Below, in pieces: positions 52,257-60,774 of a stretch of DNA of 64,000 nucleotides. Under the pieces are notes generated by a model. The model did no database searches, had not been told where the DNA came from, and saw only the letters and a list, made by a program, of their open reading frames with translations. The translations under genes were made by a program, and so were the position numbers. The stretch lies in assembly GCA_944322725.1 (NCBI GenBank), contig CALUPU010000008.1:1-64000 (forward strand), given 5' to 3'. Within the stretch, counting starts at the first letter, position 1, and each line of letters begins with the position of its first letter. This stretch comes from Candidatus Gastranaerophilales bacterium (lineage in GTDB: Bacteria; Cyanobacteriota; Vampirovibrionia; Gastranaerophilales; Gastranaerophilaceae).

Positions 52257-52257
52257 C

Positions 52258-52322
52258 GGATTTTTCGGTCACAAAGCTGCCCATGTGGAGCCGGACGTTA
52301 CTCCGGCGGAACGGAAATAATC
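52258..52322. repeat. Hairpin in the secD-secF spacer
   Basis: GGATT (start) pairs with AATCC (end), and an inner GCCGGA/TCCGGC stem lies at 52290-52307. There is no T-run, so it is not a simple terminator. The left arm GCGGATTTTTCGGTCAC resembles the GCGGATTT-type blocks of the noncoding repeat at 53.8 kb. It could alter secF expression relative to secD. Confidence 0.45.
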
Positions 52323-52361
52323 CAAAAAGATACTAAAACAAATTTTAAGGAGACAATATAA

Positions 52362-53351
52362 ATGAGTGAAACAGTTTTACATCAACATAAATGGATTGAT
52401 GTCGTAAAATACAGATGGGTCTGGTTTGGTCTGTCGCTGATATTAATCATTCCGGGACTTGTTGCAATGGGATATTTGATGTTTACCTCCCCTCAGCATT
52501 TCCCTGTTAAAGTTGGTATTGATTTTACCGGAGGTACAATAACACAGTATTCAGTGACAAAAGATGTATCTAATGATGAAGTTTCAAAAATAAGAGACAA
52601 TCTTATTAAAGCCGGCATAGAAAACCCTGTAATTCAGGTTTTAAAGTCTAACAATACCATATCCAAGGCAGAAAATATTAAACCTTCTACTGTAATTTCT
52701 GTTAAAACAGCGTTCAAAAGTAATGATAAAGCATCAGAGCAAAAAATCGGAGATGTGGTTAAGGCAGATTATCCTGCAGCACAGCTTGTTCAGGTAAGTT
52801 CAATCGGACCTTCTTTAGGTAAAGAACTTTTTGTGAATTCACTTTATGCCCTGGGGCTGGCATTCTTAGGTATTGTTATTTATCTGTCATTCAGATTTCA
52901 GCTTGATTATGCGGTTATTGCATTGATTTCTCTTGCGCATGATGCTTTGTTTGTTCTCGGGTTCTTTGCAATTCTCGGTATATTCTTTGATGTACACATT
53001 GATGCCTTATTCATTACGGCGGTTCTTACTGTTATCGGGTTTTCAAACCACGATACAATCGTTGTTTTTGACAGAATCAGAGAAAATTGCAGATTCCTTG
53101 CTAAGAAAGCTACTTTCCCGCAAATAGTTAACGCGAGTGTAAACCAGACATTAACAAGAAGTATCAATACATCTTTGACTGTATTGATTACGCTGGGCGC
53201 GTTATACATTTTTGGCGGTGAGACAACAAAAGAATTTGTACTGGCGATGATTGTAGGTATTGCAATCGGTACTTATTCAAGTATTTTCTTTGCATCAACA
53301 CTTCTTGACTGGTGGAGAGAAAGACAGGAAACTAAAGGAGCAAAAGCTTAA
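52362..53351 (+). CDS. secF: Protein translocase subunit SecF
   Basis: 329 aa. N-terminal membrane helix, VGIDFTGGTITQYSV, a short periplasmic region, and membrane helices from about 155 with DALFITAVLTVIGFSNHDTIVVFDRIRENC and SINTSLTVLITLG. It is the partner of SecD. An AAGGAG Shine-Dalgarno motif lies at the ATG. Its stop overlaps the start of the next gene (TAATG). Compared with others, N-H-D replaces the common N-D in the FxxNDT motif. Confidence 0.95.
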   Translation: MSETVLHQHKWIDVVKYRWVWFGLSLILIIPGLVAMGYLMFTSPQHFPVKVGIDFTGGTITQYSVTKDVSNDEVSKIRDNLIKAGIENPVIQVLKSNNTISKAENIKPSTVISVKTAFKSNDKASEQKIGDVVKADYPAAQLVQVSSIGPSLGKELFVNSLYALGLAFLGIVIYLSFRFQLDYAVIALISLAHDALFVLGFFAILGIFFDVHIDALFITAVLTVIGFSNHDTIVVFDRIRENCRFLAKKATFPQIVNASVNQTLTRSINTSLTVLITLGALYIFGGETTKEFVLAMIVGIAIGTYSSIFFASTLLDWWRERQETKGAKA

Positions 53352-53788
53352 TGCCTGAAGAAAATTCAAAGGAAAAAGCAAAATCTCTTGCAGTTTTTGT
53401 TTCGGAATTAAGAGAAAAACTCGGTTTATCACAGACAGGGCTGGCTAAAAAGTCAGCCTTGCCCTTAAAAACTATAGAAGATATTGAGTCGGGGCAGGAG
53501 TTGTTTCTTGCTTCTACAATACGCCAGAAGCTGGCTAACGGCTTAAAGCTTAAACCTGCTGATATAAAAAAGTATGAAAAGCATCCTGATTTGTCTTTAC
53601 TGCCTGATACAGAGGTTACATTGTTTATTAAAAATCAGATTCTTGCCAATGATGTTTCTGACCTTGAGTGTCCTGTCTGCGGGTCAAAGCTTATAACTAG
53701 AATAGCAAAAATGTATGACCTTGAGGATAATCTTGTGCTTGTGCCAAAGGCAAGGTGTGTAAAGTGTCCTTTTCAGATTAAGGGTTAA
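53351..53788 (+). CDS. XRE-type HTH plus zinc-ribbon protein
   Basis: 145 aa. Residues 12-70 form an XRE helix-turn-helix (ELREKLGLSQTGLAKKSALPLKTIEDIESG). The C-terminus has a rubredoxin-like zinc ribbon CPVCG ... CVKCP. The combination suggests a DNA-binding regulator. Co-translation with secF is inferred from the TAATG overlap, so it may sense export stress, but this is only inference. Confidence 0.75.
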   Translation: MPEENSKEKAKSLAVFVSELREKLGLSQTGLAKKSALPLKTIEDIESGQELFLASTIRQKLANGLKLKPADIKKYEKHPDLSLLPDTEVTLFIKNQILANDVSDLECPVCGSKLITRIAKMYDLEDNLVLVPKARCVKCPFQIKG

Positions 53789-53830
53789 CAGCATAAGTTT
53801 ATTGTGATGGCTGTTGTGTTACTTTGTTAA

Positions 53831-54011
53831 ACTCGACTCCACACTGGCAAAAATTCGGTCACTATTTAATTATCTTGGTTGTCTTTTCAATTTATTGTTT
53901 TTTCGTGACGCCATTTTGTATTCGAATTATTTGCAGTTCGGCAAAAGCGTGGTTTTGCCTCACAGGACGTGTTCGCTCCCTGCGGTCGACTCCACACTGG
54001 CAAAAATTCGC
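53831..54011. repeat. Noncoding repeat unit B with 25-bp direct repeats
   Basis: Two identical 25-bp direct repeats at 53833-53857 and 53986-54010 (beginning TCGACTCCACACTGG, ending AAATTCG) enclose a 128-bp core. The minus strand contains, in order, AAAATGGCGTCACG (53904-53917) and AAATAGTGAC (53858-53867), matching unit A at 36320-36529. The frames across it code only for the repeated peptide STPHWQKF, so they are not genes. It sits between the HTH gene and the candidate small RNA B. Confidence 0.7.
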
Positions 54012-54155
54012 AAAAAAAAGCTCTAATTTTCATTAGAGCAATACTTTTAATAGGAAGGGAAGGTTAGGAAGTTAGGTAGGTTAGTGTGAAAGTCTCTTAT
54101 ATTTTTGTGTTTATTTAATGTTTGTTTGATTTTGTCTTACATATATATAAAGTAT
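54012..54155 (-). ncRNA. Candidate small RNA B with terminator
   Basis: Minus-strand counterpart of RNA A. It has TACTTTATATATATG as a -10-like box, then AGAGACT, a CU-rich tract (CTAACCTACCTAACTTCC, then AACCTTCCCTTCC on the minus strand) and the terminator GCTCTAAT (54020-54027) with ATTAGAGC (54032-54039), then T8. The predicted RNA is about 120 nt. The CU-rich tract is complementary to AGGAAGG-type Shine-Dalgarno sequences. No ORF competes. Expression is not shown. Confidence 0.5.
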
Positions 54156-54284
54156 ATACAAACCTTGAAATTTCACTTTTAAGTATATACTGTTACATTT
54201 CTTTACATATTGAATTAGACAAGCAATTTTTTTGCTTTTTGTGTTTAATATTATTTGCACGGTTTTTAGCCGGTAACAACAACT

Positions 54285-55106
54285 ATGAATATAAAAAAGA
54301 TATCTACAGTCTTTACCAAACCAAGTGTGCTGGCACCTACGGTATTTCTCGCCGTGGGAACCGGTAAGACTGTGCTGGATTATAATAACTCCTCCCCGCA
54401 AAAGAAAAAAAGAACGCTTGCAAAAGATACAGCTATATTGCTGGGTTCTGCAGCAGGCTTTATGCTTGTGAGACCGCTTTCGCAGGCTATATGCAGGCAT
54501 GGTTCGCTCAATGGAACCATCTTGAAAAATACCGAATATGTGATAAGCCAGAGCGTTGCTGCGACAATAAATACCCTTGCAGGTATTGCAGGTGCAGTTG
54601 CAGGAAACAGGCTTGCTTACAGATATATTTTAAACAAGCCTTATTTTTCTGTTAAATCAGAAGATAAATCAAAAGAATCTTATACCGCTTTCCGTCTGAA
54701 TAATAAGGTTTTCAGCAAATTTGATTATGTAAACAAGCCTGCTGTTGAGACAGCAAATGCCATATTGTCTCTTCCAAATATGAACTACTTTTATGCTCCT
54801 ATGGTTGCGCTTACGGGCATGTCTGTAGCCAAAACTCAGGGCAATAATAATCAAATTAAAAGAACTGCCAAAGAAGTTATTGCAAATACTCTGATACCGA
54901 CATTTTTAGTTTCGGCTGTATCATTGTTTGTACACAACAAAAAAAATTATGTAAAATATCCTGCGCTTCTTGCTGCGCTTGCTGCAGGTTCATACGGCGG
55001 TAACAAAATAGCAGAAAAATATGAAGATAAACTTGATGAAACTATTTCGTCTGTAAACTTTAAAGGTTTGAACTTTAAAAAATCGGATAAAACCGTAAAA
55101 GCCTGA
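54285..55106 (+). CDS. Gly/Ala-rich membrane-associated hypothetical protein
   Basis: 273 aa. Four Gly/Ala-rich hydrophobic stretches (about residues 15-30, 50-65, 92-112 and 235-255) alternate with Lys-rich linkers. The end repeats KGLNFKKSDKTVKA. There is no clear ribosome-binding site, signal peptide or catalytic motif. It resembles in style the gene at 59765. It is convergent to ffh. The 54156-54284 stretch before it shows no other feature. Function unknown. Confidence 0.6.
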   Translation: MNIKKISTVFTKPSVLAPTVFLAVGTGKTVLDYNNSSPQKKKRTLAKDTAILLGSAAGFMLVRPLSQAICRHGSLNGTILKNTEYVISQSVAATINTLAGIAGAVAGNRLAYRYILNKPYFSVKSEDKSKESYTAFRLNNKVFSKFDYVNKPAVETANAILSLPNMNYFYAPMVALTGMSVAKTQGNNNQIKRTAKEVIANTLIPTFLVSAVSLFVHNKKNYVKYPALLAALAAGSYGGNKIAEKYEDKLDETISSVNFKGLNFKKSDKTVKA

Positions 55107-55107
55107 G

Positions 55108-56484
55108 TTAGAAAGGCAGTTTTCCATGACCGCCAAAACCTTTTGGCAGTTTAGGCATTTTCATTTTTCCGGATTTCATTTTGTCCGAAATTTTTGTAAA
55201 ACCTTTCATCATTTTTCTCATCTGTTCAAATTGAGAAATAAATTGATTTATCTGCGCAAGTTCCATTCCGCAGCCTTTTGCAATACGTTTTTTACGGCTT
55301 GTGTTGATAATGGAAGGATTTTCTCTTTCTTCCGGTGTCATACTCCGGATAAAGGCTTCTATTTTTTTCATTTGTTTTTCGCCTTCGTTTGCAATAAGCT
55401 GTCTGTCATCTTTTTTTAATCCGGGAATCGGAAGCATTCCCAGCAGCTGATCCATTGAACCAAGGTTTTTCATTGTTTTTTGCATGTTCAAAAAATCGTT
55501 AAATGAGAACTCCGCTTTTCTCATTTTCTTTTCAAGTTCTTCTGCCTGTTTTGCGTCAAAATTTTCCTGTGCTTTTTCAACAAGAGATACAATATCGCCC
55601 ATACCAAGGATTCTTGTTGCCATACGGTCAGGGTGGAAGTCTTGAAGAGCATCTAGTTTTTCACCGATACCTGTTAGTTTTATCGGCTTTTGTGTGCAAT
55701 AAACAACACTTAATGCCGCACCGCCTCTGGAATCACCGTCAAGTTTTGTTAAAACAAGGCCTGTTATTTCAAGCTGTGCATTAAAGTTTTCTGCAACATT
55801 AACTGCTTCCTGACCGGTCATTGCGTCTATTACAAGCAGTTTTTCCTGTGGATGGATTGTTCTGTCCAGAATCATAAGTTCTGCCATCATTTGTGTATCA
55901 ATCTGCAAACGTCCTGCCGTATCAAGAATTACAACGTTAAATCCGTTGTCTTTTGCATATTGCAATGCTTCTTGTGCTATTTTTTGTACATCCGAGCAGT
56001 TCTCGATTGTAAAAACTTCTGTCTTTGTCTGTTCTCCGAGTGTTTTTAATTGAGCAATAGCAGCGGGTCTGTATACGTCACATGCAACAAGCAGCGGATT
56101 TTTGCCTTCTTTTTTTAGTTTTACTGCAAGTTTTGCACTTGATGTGGTTTTACCGGAGCCCTGCAAGCCGAGCATCATGATAACAGACGGATGACCCGTG
56201 AGGTTTAGAGGTTCATTTTTCGAACCAAGGAGTTTAACAAGTTCATCGTTTACAATTTTTATAAGCTGCTGTGCAGGGTCAACTCCCTGTACAACCTTTT
56301 CTCCCTCTGCTCTTTCACGGATTGAAGACACAAAAGCCTTTACAACTCTAAGGTTAACATCTGCCTCAAGCAGAGCACGGCGGATTTCTCTTAATGCATC
56401 AGACATATTGTCTTCAGTTAATTTATCCGTACCCGATGTTTTTCTTATAATTTCCTGTAATTTATCCGATAAGCTGTCAAACAT
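55108..56484 (-). CDS. ffh: Signal recognition particle protein Ffh
   Basis: 458 aa. N domain, GTPase G domain (GLQGSGKTTSSAKLA, DVYRPAAIAQL, DTAGRL, TKLDGDSRGGAAL) and the Met-rich M domain from about 300 (FLNMQKTMKNLGSMDQLLGMLPIPGL). It targets ribosome-nascent chains to the membrane. GGAGGA precedes the ATG, and an extended -10 lies 51 nt upstream. The SRP RNA gene was not found here. Confidence 0.97.
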   Translation of the reverse strand: MFDSLSDKLQEIIRKTSGTDKLTEDNMSDALREIRRALLEADVNLRVVKAFVSSIRERAEGEKVVQGVDPAQQLIKIVNDELVKLLGSKNEPLNLTGHPSVIMMLGLQGSGKTTSSAKLAVKLKKEGKNPLLVACDVYRPAAIAQLKTLGEQTKTEVFTIENCSDVQKIAQEALQYAKDNGFNVVILDTAGRLQIDTQMMAELMILDRTIHPQEKLLVIDAMTGQEAVNVAENFNAQLEITGLVLTKLDGDSRGGAALSVVYCTQKPIKLTGIGEKLDALQDFHPDRMATRILGMGDIVSLVEKAQENFDAKQAEELEKKMRKAEFSFNDFLNMQKTMKNLGSMDQLLGMLPIPGLKKDDRQLIANEGEKQMKKIEAFIRSMTPEERENPSIINTSRKKRIAKGCGMELAQINQFISQFEQMRKMMKGFTKISDKMKSGKMKMPKLPKGFGGHGKLPF

Positions 56485-56534
56485 TGTCTAAATTTCTTCC
56501 TCCGTCAGTCTTGACGCATAATGCTACAGGGTCA

Positions 56535-56543
56535 ATTATAACA
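56535..56543 (-). promoter_or_regulatory. ffh extended -10 promoter
   Basis: The minus strand reads TGTTATAAT, the same extended -10 as in the prophage cassettes, but here followed by a 50-nt leader with a normal Shine-Dalgarno motif. It lies between dprA and ffh. Confidence 0.6.
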
Positions 56544-56549
56544 TGAATA

Positions 56550-57671
56550 TCAGCCCACATTTACAGTCGACATGTATTTTTCACCATCTGATTGTTTAAT
56601 GTAGCCTTTAATCTCAAGATTTGTCAGCATAACCATCAAATCGCCAAAATCTGCTTTGGAATGTGCAAGTATTGTATCAAAGGTTTTTGGCTCGGTGGCA
56701 ATAAGTTCGAAGATTTCTTTCTCCTGCTCTGTTAAGTCCAGATTTTCTATGGTATCTTGAGGTTTTTCTTTCGCTGTTTCTACCTGCCAGTTGAGCGTAT
56801 CCATAATATCCTGTGCTCTTGTAACAACAGCAGCACCATTTTTTATTAGTTTGTATATACCTTCTGTATTAGGATTTGTGAGCAGTCCGGGCATGCACAT
56901 GAGTTCTCTGTTCTGTTCAAGACAAAGGTTGGCGCTTATCAGTGCACCGCTTTTCATTGCAGCTTCGGCAACAAGCGTGCCTTTGGATAGACCGGTTACA
57001 ATTCTGTTTCTGTGAGGAAATCGCCATTGTAACGGCTGAAAAGTCGGCCAGTATTCGCTAAAAATTATCCCGGCTTCATTTTCTATTTTTTTGTATAAGT
57101 CTCTGTTTTGTGTTGGGTAGATAAAGTCAAAACCGCTTGCAATAACGCCTATTGTGCTGATTCCGTTATTGACGGCAGCCTTGTGTGCACAGGAATCTAT
57201 ACCGAGAGCCAGACCGGAAACAATACAAATATCAGTACCTTTGAACTCGGAAAGAATTTTTGTAAGAACTGTTTTGGCTGCTTCGCTGGCTTTTCTTGAG
57301 CCGACAACAGCAAGCGTTCTTTCAAAATTGCAGCGTGACAAATCACCTTTGTAAAAAAGTGTCATCGGCGGGTTGTAGATTTGACGGAGCAGCTTGGGAT
57401 ATGCATTGTCTGTGTAATTAATAAATTTTATATTCTTTTTTTCAATATATTCAATGCATTCATCAGGGTTTGTACGGTTTCTTATTTCAAGAAAATCGTT
57501 AATCTGTTTTTTTGTCAGCCCCTCTACTTTGTACAATTCATCCGTACCAGCACACCAGGCAGATTTTATTGAGCCGAAATGCCTAAAAAGAGTTTGAATG
57601 AATACGCTTCCTATCTTTTCAATGGAAGCAAATGCAAGCCAGTATTTAGCATTTTCGTCACTGTTAGTCAT
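56550..57671 (-). CDS. dprA: DNA processing protein DprA
   Basis: 373 aa from the ATG at 57671, which directly follows the upstream stop codon (TGA-T-ATG), implying coupling. The Rossmann core has GSRKASEAAK, SGLALGIDSCAHKAAV, GVIASGFDFIYP and FPHRNRIVTGLS. A C-terminal winged helix spans about 305-373. It loads RecA onto incoming single-stranded DNA in transformation. Confidence 0.93.
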   Translation of the reverse strand: MTNSDENAKYWLAFASIEKIGSVFIQTLFRHFGSIKSAWCAGTDELYKVEGLTKKQINDFLEIRNRTNPDECIEYIEKKNIKFINYTDNAYPKLLRQIYNPPMTLFYKGDLSRCNFERTLAVVGSRKASEAAKTVLTKILSEFKGTDICIVSGLALGIDSCAHKAAVNNGISTIGVIASGFDFIYPTQNRDLYKKIENEAGIIFSEYWPTFQPLQWRFPHRNRIVTGLSKGTLVAEAAMKSGALISANLCLEQNRELMCMPGLLTNPNTEGIYKLIKNGAAVVTRAQDIMDTLNWQVETAKEKPQDTIENLDLTEQEKEIFELIATEPKTFDTILAHSKADFGDLMVMLTNLEIKGYIKQSDGEKYMSTVNVG

Positions 57672-57672
57672 A

Positions 57673-59247
57673 TCAGTTTTCTCTAAATGAGTTAAGGTCA
57701 ATAATTTTGTTAACTTCCTGCGGTACAAAATATCCGCAGCTGTTCCACAGTACTGTATCTAAAGGAACTTCAGATTCTTTTTGAAGAACAAGTCTGTTGC
57801 AATATCCTTTGACCATATTTGTTGAACCGTCAAGTTTCAGGTTAAAATATCCGCAGGACTGGCATATTTTGATTCTGAATCCGTGCTCGTTAAGTTTATC
57901 AGATACCTCTTTAATTGCGTCTACCATACGGATTTGAGAGGATGAAGAGTATTTTTTCTTTTTAAATCTGAATACGGCACGTACAAGTCCGCTTTCTGAT
58001 ATCAAATCCAGCTTACATTGCAAATTGTTTTTACCGTCTGTTACGCATACGTCTACCGTAGACATTTCTTTTTCTTCCGCAATTGTTTTGCTTGTAATTT
58101 TGTTAAACAAAACACCTGCTACAGGAACATGCAAAAGAATTTTCATAAGAGAGTATGCAGGGTATAAAACCAAATAAAACAGATTTTTTTTGCCGAGTTT
58201 TGATGTATATAACGATGCCAAAAATGACAAAATAAGCACACTGAAAAAGAAAAATACTACATTAAAATTGATTATTGAGAAGTTTGTAAGTTCATATGTG
58301 TTTGTAAAACTTAGCAATCCCAAATAAACAAGAGTTAAAAACCAGAAGTTTGGAGCAAGTGTGTTAGCCAGAAATTCACCAAACTTAGGCGGAGACTTTA
58401 ATAAAAGTCTGATACAATTCCATACAAGAGACAGCTTAAAAGAGACTGACGGTTTTCTGTCTTTAAAGTTGTCAATTGATGTATAAGTTTTGATAAGCGG
58501 ACAGAATTTAGGTATAAAACCGTTTCTCACAAGCAGTGTTGTATATTTCAATTCACTGTTATTGTCTTTGAAATCCACACATTTAATTTTATCAAGGACT
58601 TCTTTTCTGATAACAAATATATCTGTATCAACAACATTTGCAAGTCCCATCAGGGAGCGTCCGCAATTGATTATTCTGTTTACATAAGTATGATATGTTG
58701 TTTTTATTGCATTAAGAAGAGTTTTTGTTCTTACAAGATAATCAGTTGAACCCACCAGAATTTTTTCGCCTGTAAGGTTTGCGTTAACTGAAGCAAGGAA
58801 GTTTTCGTCTATATATCTGTCTGCATTCAGAAAGATAAATGCATCAATATTCTGATAAGACAATAGTCCCTCAAGTATCCATGAAATTGCTTCATCTTTG
58901 CCCACGGGAGCGTTTTCTCCTACCCGCCATATTTTTGCACCGCCTATAAATTCAAGAATATTGGACGAGTTATCCGTACAATGGTCAAGGATTATATGAG
59001 TTTGATAATTTTCTCTGGGATAATGCTGTTTATTCAATGCCTCAAGAAGCGGTACTATCGTAGATTCATTGTTGCGAGCATATATTATCGTAATGATATT
59101 GTTCGGCTGTGCAGCTGCGTTATACTTTTGTTTTTGCAAAAATCTCTTAGCTTTTGCGCTATGAACAACACAAGCCGCATAGTATACGGTGAATGCAATT
59201 ACATATATCAATAGTACTGCAAGTAAGAAAATTAAAAGATTTACCAT
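57673..59247 (-). CDS. Family 2 glycosyltransferase, membrane-anchored
   Basis: 524 aa from the ATG at 59247 (GAGGAAAAA upstream); an earlier in-frame start adds a basic leader. Membrane helix at residues 3-25, GT-A domain (about 50-280) with IIYARNNESTIVPLLEAL, the DHCTDNSS nucleotide-binding block and a FLNADRY acidic site. Further membrane helices follow at 295-400, and a soluble C-terminal domain with a CQSCGYFNLKL stretch. It probably adds sugars to a lipid-linked or surface glycan. The substrate is unknown. It is linked to dprA only by operon position. Confidence 0.85.
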   Translation of the reverse strand: MVNLLIFLLAVLLIYVIAFTVYYAACVVHSAKAKRFLQKQKYNAAAQPNNIITIIYARNNESTIVPLLEALNKQHYPRENYQTHIILDHCTDNSSNILEFIGGAKIWRVGENAPVGKDEAISWILEGLLSYQNIDAFIFLNADRYIDENFLASVNANLTGEKILVGSTDYLVRTKTLLNAIKTTYHTYVNRIINCGRSLMGLANVVDTDIFVIRKEVLDKIKCVDFKDNNSELKYTTLLVRNGFIPKFCPLIKTYTSIDNFKDRKPSVSFKLSLVWNCIRLLLKSPPKFGEFLANTLAPNFWFLTLVYLGLLSFTNTYELTNFSIINFNVVFFFFSVLILSFLASLYTSKLGKKNLFYLVLYPAYSLMKILLHVPVAGVLFNKITSKTIAEEKEMSTVDVCVTDGKNNLQCKLDLISESGLVRAVFRFKKKKYSSSSQIRMVDAIKEVSDKLNEHGFRIKICQSCGYFNLKLDGSTNMVKGYCNRLVLQKESEVPLDTVLWNSCGYFVPQEVNKIIDLNSFREN

Positions 59248-59392
59248 TTTTTCCTCATGCGAGTCCGTTATGTTACTTTTGGGGGTGAATTTTATACGAA
59301 GAAAGGGACTCTTTTTAGTTGATTTTATATAAAAAATACTGAAAAATCCAGTATAATGCAAAATGTCGTCTATTAGTATGAATTTTTATTAT

Positions 59393-59602
59393 CTAAGGAA
59401 CAGGGTCGTACCCGCCGGGATTAAGAGGATGGCACCGGCAAATTCTTTTTATTCCCAGCCAGCCGCCCTTTAGCACTCCGTACTTTATTATTGCCTGTTT
59501 CATATATTCGGAGCAAGTCGGATAAAATCTGCATACGGGCGGTTTCAGACTCGATATTTTTTGGTAAAGGATGATGAGTTTTAATAATAATTTTTTTAAC
59601 AA
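59393..59602 (-). CDS. yidD: Membrane protein insertion efficiency factor YidD
   Basis: 69 aa from TTG 59602 (GAAAGG upstream). [19 protein letters not shown], the conserved [15 protein letters not shown], and NPGGYDPVP at the end are the full YidD signature. It helps YidC insert membrane proteins. The N-terminus is amphipathic. The short intergenic 59248-59392 shows no other feature. Confidence 0.93.
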   Translation of the reverse strand: MLKKLLLKLIILYQKISSLKPPVCRFYPTCSEYMKQAIIKYGVLKGGWLGIKRICRCHPLNPGGYDPVP

Positions 59603-59764
59603 AATTTTTAACCTTTCTTTAAAAACAATTATATTATAAACCCTTGAATTACTTTATGTTATGTCTATTGTAACGATTCGTAAATAGAATTTAAAAGCGG
59701 TCAATTTTGCTGTGTAATTTGTTTTTATATAAGTAAGGAAGTGTATAGTGAAAGGTATGTTTTA

Positions 59765-60433
59765 ATGTACGATGCATTGGTAAGATCAACATTATTCGGC
59801 GTTAGAAACGCAGATAAAGTTATTAATACTAATGATAAAGGCAGAGTTTTTGCTGATATCGGTCAGTTTGCCAATGCCGCAAAAGCTGCTTCCAGACTTG
59901 ATAATGCTGTCGGAAGAGGTGCTCAGGCAGCAATAAAAGCAATGGGTAATGTATCTAAGGAAAGCAAAGTACTTTCAACAGCAGTAAAAGGTACAAAATG
60001 GGCAGCAAAAAACGTAAATCCGCTTCTTATCGGTGCAGCAGGTTACAGAGTTGTTACTGCAAAAGACAAAGAAACTGCGCTCAAAAAAGAAATATTCGGG
60101 ATGACAGCTATGTTTTCTGCAGAATCTTTGATGAAAAGAGCGTTTAATTCCTCAAAGGCTCTTAATTATAAAAGCAATATAAATAATAAATATCTCAAAA
60201 CAGGTCTTCTGATTCTTGAAGGACTGGTATTTGTTGCAGGTTCTATTTCAGCCAGTGCTTTCGGGTATAAAGTTGGAAAATGCTTTTTTGAAAAAGAACC
60301 TGGAAGAGAAACTGTCACAACGCTTAAGGAATTATATATACCTCAAGCTGAAAAAGCAGAAAAGTCTGAAAAGATTGATAATTATGAAAAAGAATTCTTT
60401 CTTCCCGGAAAAGAGAAAGAATTGACAGCATAA
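59765..60433 (+). CDS. Ala-rich hypothetical protein with two hydrophobic segments
   Basis: 222 aa from ATG 59765 (GAAAGG 9 nt upstream). A GTG at 59741 in frame is an alternative. The N-terminal half is rich in Ala/Lys (AAKAASRLDNAVGRGAQAAIKAMG). LLIGAAGYRVV and LLILEGLVFVAGSISASAFGYKV are hydrophobic stretches; the last 40 residues are very charged. It resembles the gene at 54285 in style. Function unknown. Confidence 0.6.
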   Translation: MYDALVRSTLFGVRNADKVINTNDKGRVFADIGQFANAAKAASRLDNAVGRGAQAAIKAMGNVSKESKVLSTAVKGTKWAAKNVNPLLIGAAGYRVVTAKDKETALKKEIFGMTAMFSAESLMKRAFNSSKALNYKSNINNKYLKTGLLILEGLVFVAGSISASAFGYKVGKCFFEKEPGRETVTTLKELYIPQAEKAEKSEKIDNYEKEFFLPGKEKELTA

Positions 60434-60463
60434 AAAAACACCTTCAGTTGAAGGTGTTTTTTT
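60433..60463. terminator. Bidirectional terminator
   Basis: CACCTTCA / TGAAGGTG stem with A7 and T7 flanks, between the convergent genes at 59765 and 60674. It can serve both. Confidence 0.92.
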
Positions 60464-60476
60464 ATGTGTTTATTAT

Positions 60477-60674
60477 TTATGAATTAAAGAATAGGTTGCT
60501 TACTTTTTCTGCTACATCATCCATAAGGATATTCTTTCCGTCAATTTCAAAAAGTATATCACTTTCACCTGTCATTTGAATCTTGGGCAGACCTTTTTTA
60601 ATCTTTGGTAAATTTTTCAGATTTAGATTCGGTAAATCAGGATCTCTGTTGGAAAAGAAATTTGCTATTGCCAT
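60477..60674 (-). CDS. Small hypothetical protein
   Basis: 65 aa with AAGGG 9 nt before the ATG. An Asn/Leu/Pro/Lys-rich N-terminal half (LPNLNLKNLPKIKKGLPKI) is followed by FEIDGKNILMDDVAEKVSNLF, which looks like a small folded unit. No membrane helix. Not recognised. Confidence 0.55.
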   Translation of the reverse strand: MAIANFFSNRDPDLPNLNLKNLPKIKKGLPKIQMTGESDILFEIDGKNILMDDVAEKVSNLFFNS

Positions 60675-60774
60675 GATATTTTTCCCTTATAGACATTTCA
60701 CATAAATATAATCGGAACATTCTGAATAAAACTTTAATGTTTTTTATTATTTTATCAATATTTGTATACAATAC

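Noticed and set aside
53814-54036. Two overlapping 70-aa ORFs
   Set aside because: Their repeated STPHWQKF peptides are made by the 25-bp direct repeats, so they are repeat shadows.
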